Shown here: piece by piece, positions 27,417 through 34,469 of the stretch
Position numbering within the stretch: the stretch's first letter is position 1
Layout of the letters: each line of letters begins with the position of its first letter
From: CAZUDO01 sp964618895
Lineage (GTDB): Bacteria; Desulfobacterota; Binatia; DP-6
Direction: 5' to 3'
NCBI GenBank assembly: GCA_964618895.1
Contig: CAZUDO010000050.1
Span: 1-56,429, forward strand
DNA: 56,429 bases
The notes under the pieces: model-generated
What the model saw: the letters and a program-made list of their open reading frames with translations, nothing else
Databases searched by the model: none
What the model was told of the DNA's origin: nothing
Program-made: the position numbers and the translations under genes

Positions 27417-27722
27417 CACGGCGCGGAGGTCAGGCTCGCCGAGGTGCGGAACGACCTCGGCCGTCCCGAGGCGACGCGCGCGGAGCTCGAGCTGCTCGAG
27501 GACGAGCTGCGCGCGGCCGTCGGTCCCGGAGGGCGCCCGCGCCGGGAGGCGAGCGACGCGGAGCGCCTGCGGGTCGCGATCACGCACCGCATCCGTGACG
27601 CGATCGCGCAGATCGCGCAGCGCCATCCGGCCCTCGGGGCGCACCTCGCCGCGAGCGTGTCGACGGGCTATCGGTACGCCTACCAGCCTGTGGCAGCTCA
27701 TCAACGAGAGCGGAAGGCCTAG
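27411..27722 (+). pseudogene. C-terminal fragment of an ATPase/cyclase-associated regulator
   Basis: About 100 codons resemble the C-terminal helical domain seen in large bacterial ATPase or adenylate-cyclase-linked regulators: AEVRNDLGRPEATRAELELL, VGPGGRPRREASDAERLRV then THRIRDAIAQIAQ and LGAHLAASVSTGYRYAYQP. The pattern 'NDLGR..RAE.E.L..EL...VG.GGR.R...ERARV.VT..IR.AI.RI....P.LG.HL...I.TG..C.Y.P' is one I recognise, but I cannot name the subfamily. There is no N-terminus; the match starts at the nfeD junction. It is on the opposite strand from nfeD, so the junction is a recombination scar. Confidence 0.5.
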
Positions 27723-27758
27723 TCGACCGGTGGCTTCCAGCGACGAGGTCTTCGTCCG

Positions 27759-28344
27759 GTGGGTCGCCGCGGTACTGGTGGCGGAGCGGAACGGCTGGGC
27801 GCCAACGCCCTGGTAGCGGGCTTCGACCACCCGGCGGCCGCCGTCGCGGCGGCGAACCGTCTCCACGCGGACGCCGCCGGCGTGCCGGGACGCGTGCCGC
27901 CGGGGCGCTGGCGGGGTGGCCTCCACGTGGGCGAGGTCATGATGACGGCCGAGGGCGCCGAGACCCTCGCGGCCATCGAGCGTGCCACCGCGCTCGCCCG
28001 TCTGGCACGTCCGGGTACGACCGCGGTCGAAGCCGGCACGCTGCCGGCGATCGGCCCGCTTCGCGACGCGACGCTCGAGGCGCTGGACACCGGCGCCGCG
28101 CACCTGATCGTTCCCCGGGTGCCGGCGCCGTCGCTCGAGCGACGCTGGCTGGTGGCGACGCTGGCAGCCGGAGCGCTCGGCGGAGCGGGCGCGGCCGCCT
28201 GGGTCGTGCAGCGCCGTCCGTGGGCCGATGACGAACCCCGGCACGTGACGCTCGGGGTGGGGCCGTTCCAGTCGTCCCGCACCGACCCCGGGCAGGCCTG
28301 GATCGGCGACGCGCTGCGCACCGGCCTCAATACGCAGCGTCTTT
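27759..28344 (+). pseudogene. fragment of a cyclase-homology/TolB-like membrane protein, cut by IS66
   Basis: Residues resemble the second half of a class III cyclase-homology domain (NALVAGFDHPAAAVAAANRL, then GLHVGEVMM and ARLARPGTTAVEAGT), a membrane helix (WLVATLAAGALGGAGAAAWV) and the beginning of a periplasmic domain (LGVGPFQSSRTDPGQAWIGD, LRTGLNTQ). That last segment is the usual start of the TolB-like region in such proteins. Homology stops exactly where the IS66 inverted repeat begins. The start of the cyclase domain is missing, so this was already incomplete or was broken on both sides. The fragment just upstream may belong to a related system but is not in the same frame. Confidence 0.5.
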
Positions 28345-28355
28345 GGTTAGCGCCT
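28345..28355 (+). repeat. IS66 left terminal inverted repeat
   Basis: GGTTAGCGCCT, a perfect reverse complement of 29906-29916. It lies 53 bp before the transposase GTG start. Confidence 0.75.
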
Positions 28356-28407
28356 CGCGACGCACTGCGTTGTAGATCCGCGGGTCGAGATATGCTTTCT
28401 TGTCGGC

Positions 28408-29887
28408 GTGGCGGTGGTGTGGTGGCGGGCGGCGAAGCGGGGTGAGGACCGCGAGCAACAGCTCCGCGAGGAGCGCCGCGAGAAGGAGCGGCTGCGGGAA
28501 GAGAACGAGCGGCTGCGGCGGGCGATTGCACGCGTGGAGCGTGAGCGCGATCGCTACAAGCGGGAGCGGGACGCGCTGGAGAAGGAGCTCGAGGCAGCAC
28601 GGCGGGCCGCGAAGCGGCCGGCGGCGCCGTTCTCGAAGGGGGCGCCGAGTGCGCGCCCGCGGCGGCCGGACCGCAAGCCCGGGCGGGCGTACGGCCCGCG
28701 GGCGTGGCGCCCGGTCCCCGACCACGTCGACGAGATCGTCGAGGTGCTGCCCCCGGCCCAGTGCGCCACGTGCGGCGGAACGGTCGGCAGCGAGCGCGTC
28801 GATGTCCAGTACCAAACCGATCTCCCGCCGGTGCGCCCGCACGTGACGGCGTTCCACGTGCACGTAGGCCGGTGTCGGCGCTGTGGGCGCCGGGCCCAGG
28901 GCCGCGCCGCGCGGCAGACCTCGACGGCCCTGGGAGCGGCGGCCTCGCAGGTCGGGCCGCGCGCGCTCGCGCGCGTGGGCGGCGTGGCTGCACACCGGGC
29001 TCGGCGTGCCGTTCGCGAAGGTGGCGACGATCTTGCGCACGGGCTTCGGCCTCACGATCACGGCGGGCGGCCTCGTGCAGGCGCTGCACCGCGTGGCGGC
29101 GCGCAGCACGCCGACCTACCACGCCCTGGGGCAGGCCGTGCGGCACAGCCCGGTCGTCGCGCCGGACGAGACGGGGTGGAAGGTCGCCGGGCGGCTGTGG
29201 TGGCTGTGGGTATTCGTGACCCGCGAGGTCACTGTCTACGCCATCCAGCCGGGCCGCGGCTACCCGCAGGCCGTGGCGATTCTCGGCGCGCGCTACGCCG
29301 GCAGGCTCGTGCGCGATGGCTGGGCGCCGTACCGCAAGCTGACGCACGCCACGCACCAGACCTGCCTCGCGCACCTCTTGCGCCGCACGCACCACCTGCT
29401 CGAGACCGCCCAGCGCGGGGCCGCGCGGTTTCCGCACGCGGTGCGCCGCCTGCTCCTGCGCGCGCTGGCGCTGCGGGACCGGCGCGCCCGCGGCGCGCTC
29501 GGTGGCCACGGGCTGCGGGTCGCACTCGGGCGCCTGGAGGCGCACACCGATCGCGTGCTCGCCGGCCGCGTGACCCATCCCCCCAACCGGCGCCTCCTGC
29601 AGCACCTGCGAACCGAGCGGTCGGCGCTCTTCACCTGCGTCGCGCGCCCCGACGTCGAGGCGACGAATTGGCAGGCCGAGCAGGCCATCCGGCCCGCCGT
29701 CGTCACCCGCAAGGTGTGTGGCGGTAACCGCTCGCCGCGCGGCGCCGCCACGCAGGAGATCGTGGCAAGCGTCCTCCGCACCGCGTGGCAACAAGGCCGC
29801 GATCCCCTCGCCCTGCTCGTCGCCCTGCAGTGCAGCCCACACCCGCTCGTCGCGGACCTCCGGCTCCCCGGCCCCGCGCCCCCTTGA
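28408..29887 (+). pseudogene. IS66-family transposase, frameshifted
   Basis: Reads from GTG 28408 as a coiled-coil N-terminus (REENERLRRAIARVERERDR), a Pro/Arg-rich linker and a zinc-binding segment (CATCGG ... CRRCGR) to about codon 190. The same protein then continues in the next frame with WAAWLHTGLGVPFAKVATIL, the first catalytic Asp in APDETGWKV, the second in VRDGWAPYRKL, and Glu in NWQAEQAIRP. The switch falls within an alternating GC run at about 28958-28978. Removing one base there would restore an about 490-residue transposase. It could be a true inactivating mutation or an assembly error in a GC repeat. Confidence 0.8.
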
Positions 29888-29905
29888 TCCACCTCAGGCA
29901 CCGTC

Positions 29906-29916
29906 AGGCGCTAACC
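29906..29916 (-). repeat. IS66 right terminal inverted repeat
   Basis: AGGCGCTAACC, the exact complement of the left repeat, placed 18 bp after the transposase stop. Confidence 0.75.
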
Positions 29917-30137
29917 GAATACCGCTGGCCAAGCCGGCAACACGCGCTCGATCGGTACGCCGATGGCCGTGGTCCCTCTGGCCCGACGATGCGACGGGCT
30001 GCGGGATTGAGATCGACGATCCGGCCGCCCTCGTCGATGGCGAAGAACGCATCGCTCATGTTCTCGACGATGGTGTCACGTGCTGCGGGCGAGACGTCGG
30101 TCAGGCGGTAGCGAAAGAGCCCGATCAGAAGCGCCCC
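29917..30137 (-). pseudogene. sensor histidine kinase fragment (end of 7TM domain plus PAS)
   Basis: About 70 codons: ALLIGLFRYRLTDVSPAARD, TIVENMSDAFFAIDEGGRIV then DLNPAARRIVG. This is the junction between an N-terminal membrane domain and a PAS domain in membrane histidine kinases. The match stops at the IS66 inverted repeat and has no kinase domain on the other side. Upstream of about 30137 the sequence is no longer family-like. It is a relic, not a functional sensor. Confidence 0.62.
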
Positions 30138-30257
30138 CCGTAGAGGTGTGAGACTCGAGGGCACAGTTGTGCCCTGGCGAGACGAGGCGAGGGAGCCCGC
30201 TTCAGCGTGTGACGGTCGTGGCCGTGCTGTCGTCGAGGAGCCGCCGGGTCGCCCGGC

Positions 30258-30631
30258 TCACGGACACGTCGTGGCTCCCCCGCACAGGTTCGTGCCGATC
30301 TCGACACCGCTCGACACCTGCGGGTTCACGTTGCCGCCGTTGTTGCCGTGCAGGACGTTGCCGGCGTAGCCGACGGAGGGGTCGAGCTCGAGGCCCCACT
30401 CGCTCGCGTTCGACACCACGTTGTCGGTCACGACGCCCGGGCCGCCGACGAGGATCCCCGAGTGGAGTCCCGGCCCGCCGCCATAGCTCACCTCGTTGTG
30501 CGACACGACGCCTGCCCCGGGAGCCGGATGCCGTCGGTCCCGTTGCTCTCGAGGACGTTGAACACCACCACGCCCGAGGTTCCGCGGACGCCAATGTCGC
30601 CGTTGTCGCCGATCGTGTTGCTCGCCGAGGC
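30258..30631 (-). pseudogene. right-handed beta-helix protein, frameshifted C-terminal fragment
   Basis: The 5' part (ASASNTIGDNGDIGVRGTSG, VVVFNVLESNGTDGIRLPG) and the 3' part (GVVSHNEVSYGGGPGLHSGI, VTDNVVSNASEWGLELD, YAGNVLHGNNGGNVNPQVSS) are consecutive rungs of one parallel beta-helix protein, but they lie in different frames. The shift is at about 30512. The ending GVEIGTNLCGGATTCP is the usual terminus of this extracellular protein type. The region upstream of 30631 is unrelated. Such proteins are exported and often bind or cleave polysaccharides, but this copy is broken. Confidence 0.62.
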
Positions 30632-30710
30632 CCACGACTTCCTGGCAGGCCGCGGCTCGACGGGGAAGATCGTGGTGAGCTGGTAGAGGGCGAGCGCCCA
30701 GCGCCCGCGA

Positions 30711-31139
30711 TCAGTCGGGAAGGACCCGGAAGCCTTCTCGCGCTGCTGCCTCCCGCAGCCGGGCATCGAAGGAGACGACCGCGTGGACAGCAGTGTCACC
30801 GCGTGACCAGAGGAGCGCCGCTGCGAGCTGGAAGGCGTCGGCTGCCCGCAGGGCATGCAGCGCGAGGAGCCGCTCGGTTCGCCGTCGCAGGCGCTCGCTC
30901 GGCGACACCTCGGCCCATTCGGTCGAAAGGGCGTCGAGCACATGCCGTGCCTGTCGCTCGTCCGTGTCGGTGAGCGTTCCTTCGCGCCGCAGACGCGCAA
31001 GCGCCGAGACGCATTCCGTTCGCGTCGCCCACCAGACCACGACCGACGAATCAGCCTCGACGAGCTGCCGTACGCGCGCGGTCGCGGATTCGGTCACGCA
31101 CAAGGGGACGATGGCCGAGGTGTCCCAGAACCTCACCAC
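30711..31139 (-). CDS. vapC: PIN-domain toxin (VapC-like)
   Basis: A 142-residue PIN-domain protein, expected to be a Mg-dependent endoribonuclease that cuts structured RNA such as tRNA or rRNA. The acidic quartet is intact: Asp6 (FWDTSAIVPL), Glu42 (TRTECVSAL), Asp101 (RAADAFQLAAAL) and Asp125 (VSFDARLREAA). Length is typical. Its ATG lies inside the end of the antitoxin gene (7-nt overlap), the usual antitoxin-first arrangement with coupled translation. It is one of the few intact genes in the decayed island, which fits addiction-type retention. Confidence 0.85.
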   Translation of the reverse strand: MVRFWDTSAIVPLCVTESATARVRQLVEADSSVVVWWATRTECVSALARLRREGTLTDTDERQARHVLDALSTEWAEVSPSERLRRRTERLLALHALRAADAFQLAAALLWSRGDTAVHAVVSFDARLREAAAREGFRVLPD

Positions 31140-31423
31140 CCCTCCTCGCGTTCTCGGGCCACGGCCTTCCGAACGCGCCCCTCCGGGTCGCGAGGCCGGG
31201 GGAGCTTCCAGAAATCGCGCGGCAACCTCCCGCTACCGAGGCGGATCAGGCCCTGCCGCTCGAGGTCGCGGAGGCTCTCCTGATCCTTGCCGACCTGGCC
31301 GACAGGGACGAGGCGGGCGATGGGCACGTTCCGCTCGGTCACCAGGATATCCTCGCCCGCCTTGACGAGGCTCAGGAACCTGCTGAGCTGCGCCTTCAGC
31401 TCGGCGACGGCGGCCTTTTTCAT
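31133..31423 (-). CDS. Phd/YefM-type antitoxin
   Basis: A 96-residue antitoxin with the Phd-type DNA-binding N-terminus: MKKAAVAELKAQLSRFLSLV, then AGEDILVTERNVPIARLVP. The C-terminal 50 residues (RQGLIRLGSGRLPRDFWKLP...) are the toxin-binding tail. The start at 31423 was chosen because family homology begins there, though the frame is open a further 55 codons upstream. The putative -10 lies only about 6 bases before the ATG, so the message may be leaderless or nearly so. It overlaps vapC by 7 nt. Confidence 0.85.
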   Translation of the reverse strand: MKKAAVAELKAQLSRFLSLVKAGEDILVTERNVPIARLVPVGQVGKDQESLRDLERQGLIRLGSGRLPRDFWKLPRPRDPEGRVRKAVAREREEGW

Positions 31424-31458
31424 ATGACCTGTGTAGTCATGTCTGCATGATCTTGCAA
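31424..31458 (-). promoter_or_regulatory. candidate promoter with overlapping operator of the TA operon
   Basis: On the minus strand TTGCAA (31453-31458) and TACACA (31430-31435) are 17 bp apart. The -10 sits inside an inverted repeat ATGAC-N7-GTCAT (31424-31440) that abuts the antitoxin ATG. Phd-type antitoxins bind such palindromes over their own promoter, so this is a plausible autoregulatory site. Confidence 0.45.
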
Positions 31459-31789
31459 GTTCTCGCAGGCTCGGCCCCGGCGGGCGATCGCGTGACGAGG
31501 CTGGCCGCCCGGGTAGTGATTGCCTGCGGCCACAGGCGTGGGCGTTCCGCGTGCTCGCGTCTTGCGGCGCAGCCGGCGCTATCCTCAAGTTCGTGAACTT
31601 CTGGATGCGGTTGTTTGCGGCCTCGGCGTACGGTCGAGGCGCTCCTGGCCGGTCTGGTGCCCGGGATCACCCGCCGCACAGCCCCGGGAACCGTGCCGGG
31701 CACCCCCGCCGCCCCATTGTGCGCTGCGTCGTTACGGAAGGACGGGGCCGGAGTAGAAGCGAGCCAGGCGAAATAGGGCCTTTGTCGGT
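31459..31789. other. gene-free stretch between TA operon and glycosyltransferase
   Basis: About 330 bp. Several open frames exist in this GC-rich DNA, but none shows a recognisable motif, and all lack a convincing start. No tRNA, terminator with a T-run, or terminal repeat was recognised. Confidence 0.5.
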
Positions 31790-33145
31790 CTATCTTCCTT
31801 CTCCGTCACGGTGGGGGGCCAGGCGAAGGCGAGTAGACGCGGCGCTGAGCGCCCCGGCGACGAGGAGCAGCAGGAACGGCTGCAGCGGCTGGCTCAGCCG
31901 GGCCTCGGCATGCGTGGCGGCGTGGAGGAGCGTGCAGTAGAGGAGCAGGGCGTGGATCGGCAGCAGCTCCCGCCAGCGCCTGCGGAGGAGCAGCACGGCG
32001 CCGAGCGCGACGACCGGAAGCACGAGGCCCGGCAGGAAGAGCAGCGTCCAGCACAGGCCGAACGCCAGCACGAGCGCGTGCAAGTCGAACACGTGCGAGC
32101 CGCCCCAGTCCGCCTCGGGATCGCCCATCCAGTAGGTGACGAGCTTCTCGGCGGCGTAACGTAGGTACAGCAACGGCTCGGCGGCGATGGAGCGAACGGC
32201 CCTCGTGTTCCAGTAGCGATCGCCTGCGAGTGACGAGGGATCGGGTACCGGGGAGTCGGGCGCGTAGAGCACCTCGGTCCATACCTGCATGTACGAGACG
32301 CCGCGGTCGCGCACCAGATGGAAATACTCGGGGCTCCCCTGCCAGAGGAACGCGTTGCTCAGGGCGAGGGGGAAGACGGCGTGGTAGCGCTGGTAGTTCC
32401 GCACCATCCACGGCGTCACCACGAGCGCGGCCCCGAGCACGTAGACGAGGCCGAAGCGCGCGGCGCGGTGGCCGCCGTCGCGCACGGCGAGCACGAGCGG
32501 CATGAAGACCGGGAAGAAGAGCAGCGTCGGTCGCACCAGGTCGGAGACCCCGACCAGCGCGCCGGCCAACGCGATGCGCCACCACGCCCCCTGGCGCAGG
32601 GCATCCCAGAGGAGCAGCATGGCGAGCAGCACGACCGACGTGAAGAGCACCTCGCTCATCAGCGGCCGCACCTCCACGATGAGCTGGCAGCTCAGCGCGA
32701 CCCCGAGTGCCGTCAGTAGTCCGGCAGCGTGCCCGAACACGCGCCGCGCCAGCAGGTACGAGAGCGGAATTGCCGTCGCGCCGAGGAACGCCTGCGCGAT
32801 CGGCACGGCGCGGTACGATCCGCCCGTCGTGGCGTACACGGCTGCCAGCCACAGGGGATACAGCGGCACGCGGCCGGGCCAGTCGATCCCATGGCCGGCG
32901 AGGATCTCCCGGGCCAGCCGGTCGTAGCCGGGCTCGTCGCCCTGGAGCCGGGCGGCGCCGTCGGGCTGCGTCAGGTTCCAGCGCCACGCCGCGTAGAGGC
33001 GCAGGGCGAGCCCGAGGAGCGTGATCGCCGCGATCGTCCACGGTGGCACGCGGCGCATTCTACGTCTGCCCACCATCCGACGCGTGGCACTGGTCCTGCC
33101 GTAGACAGAGGCGGCGAGTGTCCCCACCGCGTCGGAGCCGTCCAT
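31790..33145 (-). CDS. GT39-family membrane glycosyltransferase (ArnT/PMT-like)
   Basis: A polytopic membrane protein of about 450 residues resembling GT-C glycosyltransferases that move sugars from polyprenyl-phosphate donors at the periplasmic face. After a basic N-terminus comes TM1 (PPWTIAAITLLGLALRLYAA), then the acidic loop LQGDEPGYDRLAREILAGHG, whose Asp-Glu pair corresponds to the catalytic/metal site of the family, then PGRVPLYPLWLAAVYA and about nine more helices. RPLMSEVLF and NYQRYHAVFPLALSNAF are also family-like. The start is uncertain: ATGs at 33145, 33076 and 33058 are possible, and the shortest puts TM1 near the N-terminus. It is isolated within the island with no sugar-pathway neighbours. 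Confidence 0.75.
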   Translation of the reverse strand: MDGSDAVGTLAASVYGRTSATRRMVGRRRMRRVPPWTIAAITLLGLALRLYAAWRWNLTQPDGAARLQGDEPGYDRLAREILAGHGIDWPGRVPLYPLWLAAVYATTGGSYRAVPIAQAFLGATAIPLSYLLARRVFGHAAGLLTALGVALSCQLIVEVRPLMSEVLFTSVVLLAMLLLWDALRQGAWWRIALAGALVGVSDLVRPTLLFFPVFMPLVLAVRDGGHRAARFGLVYVLGAALVVTPWMVRNYQRYHAVFPLALSNAFLWQGSPEYFHLVRDRGVSYMQVWTEVLYAPDSPVPDPSSLAGDRYWNTRAVRSIAAEPLLYLRYAAEKLVTYWMGDPEADWGGSHVFDLHALVLAFGLCWTLLFLPGLVLPVVALGAVLLLRRRWRELLPIHALLLYCTLLHAATHAEARLSQPLQPFLLLLVAGALSAASTRLRLAPHRDGEGR

Positions 33146-33354
33146 CGTGTGCCGGATCCTATCGGGGGAGTTGTCAGGTTGTCGATCGGATGCCTGCCGG
33201 CGGGGCGCGCCTGCAGACGGCGGCCAGGCGTTGCATCGCCGGCGCGGACGAAGACCGGTTTCATCGAAGGTTCCGCCAGGGCCTCGGGAAGCGTCCCCCA
33301 CCCCCCAATCCGGGCACATGGCTTGGGGACTGATGTCACTTTTCCGTCACATTG

Positions 33355-33621
33355 CTACTCCTCGCCCTCGTCGGAATCGTCCTCGGGAGGGTCCCCCGCG
33401 GGCTTCTTCTTCTCGTCCTCGTCGTCCTCGTCGTCGTTGAAGTAGCCAGGCTTCCCCATCGTTAGTCTCTGTTCCGCCAGGCCGAGGGCGTCGTCGAGTT
33501 CCCGGAACGCGAGCAGGCCTGCGTCGGAGGTGACACGGGCGCCGTGGAACTCCAGCTTCAATCGGCGGTCGAAGGCGACCCGCAGCCCGGTCCCCCCCGC
33601 TTCACCCGTCGCGTCATCCAT
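33355..33621 (-). pseudogene. IS1380 transposase N-terminus fused to an acidic tail
   Basis: Residues 1-50 match the beginning of IS1380-family transposases: GLRVAFDRRLKLEFHGARVT, SDAGLLAFRELDDALGLAEQ. The remaining 400 or so residues are absent. The frame instead continues through MGKPGYFNDDEDDEDEKKKP into a strongly acidic tail ending DDSDEGEE. The tail does not belong to any transposase I know. The open frame also extends upstream to 33702. It may be an accidental fusion at a deletion point, or a separate small acidic gene starting at MGKPGYF. Confidence 0.65.
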
Positions 33622-33779
33622 CCGCCGCCCCCCTCCATGCTCGTGAAACCCTTGCGACACATAGTCGAATCGCACGTTGGCGTCACGCTCCGAGGCGATC
33701 ATATGGGGAATCCGGGCTCAAGTGGTCGGTGCACCACTGCATGGCGAAGGTAGGAAACGAACGATCGTCATGGAGGTGG

Positions 33780-34076
33780 TGGATGGGAGGTGGCAGAGAG
33801 CCAGGGTGGTCGCTGACGGCGGCGGAGCGGGCGGACCTTCAGGAACGGATCCGGGGCGGCGAAACGTTCGAAGCTGCCGCAGCAGCCGTCGGGTGCTCCC
33901 ACGGTCCGCACCAGCAGCCGCTGCACGGATTTCGGCGGCGTGAGGCCACGCACCATGCCGCGGGCGCGGTTGCGGCTGTCGCTGGCGGAGCGGGAGGATA
34001 TCTCGCGGGGTCAAGCACCGGAAAACGCCAGCAGCTATGTATGGCTCGTCCCTCGCTCGGAGAGGGGGTGGTAGGG
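33780..34076 (+). pseudogene. IS30-like transposase remnant with internal inversion
   Basis: The first part reads WSLTAAERADLQERIRGGET, FEAAAAAVGCS, and the later part, in another frame, reads GVRPRTMPRARLRLSLAERE, DISRG. These are the two N-terminal HTH segments of IS30-type transposases. The linking residues KSVQRLLVRT are found on the opposite strand at about 33899-33937, so a segment of roughly 38 bp is inverted in place. The catalytic DDE domain is entirely missing. A relic with no possible activity. Confidence 0.5.
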
Positions 34077-34109
34077 AGGTGCACGCGCTACCGAGAGGCT
34101 TCGAACGTC

Positions 34110-34262
34110 ACGGCAGGCGCTGGGCCCGGCCGTCGACCCGAAGCTCACCGTCGCGGCGTACGCGATGCGGTGGCTCTCGGTGATCTGCGCGATCGTGAAA
34201 CCATCAAGGCCGCCGTCGATCAGCTCGACACCTCGGCCGACGACACACGCGCTGTGCGGTGA
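34110..34262 (+). pseudogene. tyrosine integrase remnant
   Basis: One frame reads LGPAVDPKLTVAAYAMRWLS, VICAIVKPS, resembling the core-binding domain start of phage-type integrases ('.TL.aYA.rWL......kp.T'). A second frame reads TIKAAVDQLDTSADDTRAVR and stops at 34262, resembling their C-terminal tails ('.N.aAVDRLDD...'). The catalytic domain between them is deleted. The gene points toward the tRNA-Arg 3' end 80 bp away, the typical position of an integrase next to its attachment site. Confidence 0.4.
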
Positions 34263-34293
34263 GTATGCCCCCGACCCTCGCCGCCGACCGAAG

Positions 34294-34312
34294 TGGTAGC
34301 AAAATGGTAGCA
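34294..34312. repeat. tandem 8-bp direct repeat beside tRNA-Arg
   Basis: TGGTAGCA at 34294-34301 and again at 34305-34312, an 11-bp period, 31 bp beyond the tRNA 3' end. The position and helical-turn spacing suggest integrase arm-type sites, but no binding consensus can be named. Confidence 0.5.
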
Positions 34313-34342
34313 GACGGCGGGGTCAGGTGGTGTAAGTATCAG

Positions 34343-34416
34343 TGCGCCCAGGCTGATTCGAACAGCCGACCTTCTGATTCGTAGTCAGATGCTCTATCCA
34401 TCTGAGCTATGGGCGC
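34343..34416 (-). tRNA. tRNA-Arg(ACG)
   Basis: A 74-nt cloverleaf on the minus strand. The acceptor GCGCCCA pairs with TGGGCGC plus discriminator A. The D arm is GCTCAGATGGATAGAGC, the anticodon loop CTACGAA lies in CTGACTACGAATCAG (anticodon ACG, read as ICG), and the T arm has GTTCGAATC. The 3' CCA is not encoded. Confidence 0.95.
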
Positions 34417-34432
34417 GTGCGCGAAGCGGTTT

Positions 34433-34460
34433 CTTTAACACAGCCCCCCACTTGCCTCAA
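34433..34460 (-). promoter_or_regulatory. candidate promoter of tRNA-Arg
   Basis: TTGAGG (34455-34460) and TTAAAG (34433-34438) are separated by 16 bp on the minus strand, ending 16 bp before the mature tRNA 5' end. This is an appropriate position for a stable-RNA promoter. Confidence 0.4.
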
Positions 34461-34469
34461 ATCCGCTGC

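Larger units (their letters stand above)
28345..29916 (+). mobile_element. IS66-family element (single-transposase type)
   Basis: An insertion sequence of about 1.57 kb. It is delimited by 11-bp perfect terminal inverted repeats, GGTTAGCGCCT at 28345-28355 and its complement at 29906-29916, with weaker similarity continuing inward. Between them is one transposase reading frame and no tnpA/tnpB helper genes, as in the ISBst12-like subgroup. The flanking 8 bp differ on the two sides (cgtctttg, cgaatacc), so no target duplication remains. The left neighbour is a cyclase-type gene and the right neighbour is a histidine kinase gene, so DNA was lost or exchanged after insertion. Confidence 0.78.

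Noticed and set aside
27719..29842. Long minus-strand frame across the IS66 element
   Set aside because: It is opposite the transposase, has no domain, and is Arg/Pro/Ala-rich noise.
116..29887. The two IS66 pieces being copies of the same element
   Set aside because: Their C-terminal signatures differ (NAVERGLRPLTIGRKN versus NWQAEQAIRPAVVTRK), so they belong to different subgroups.
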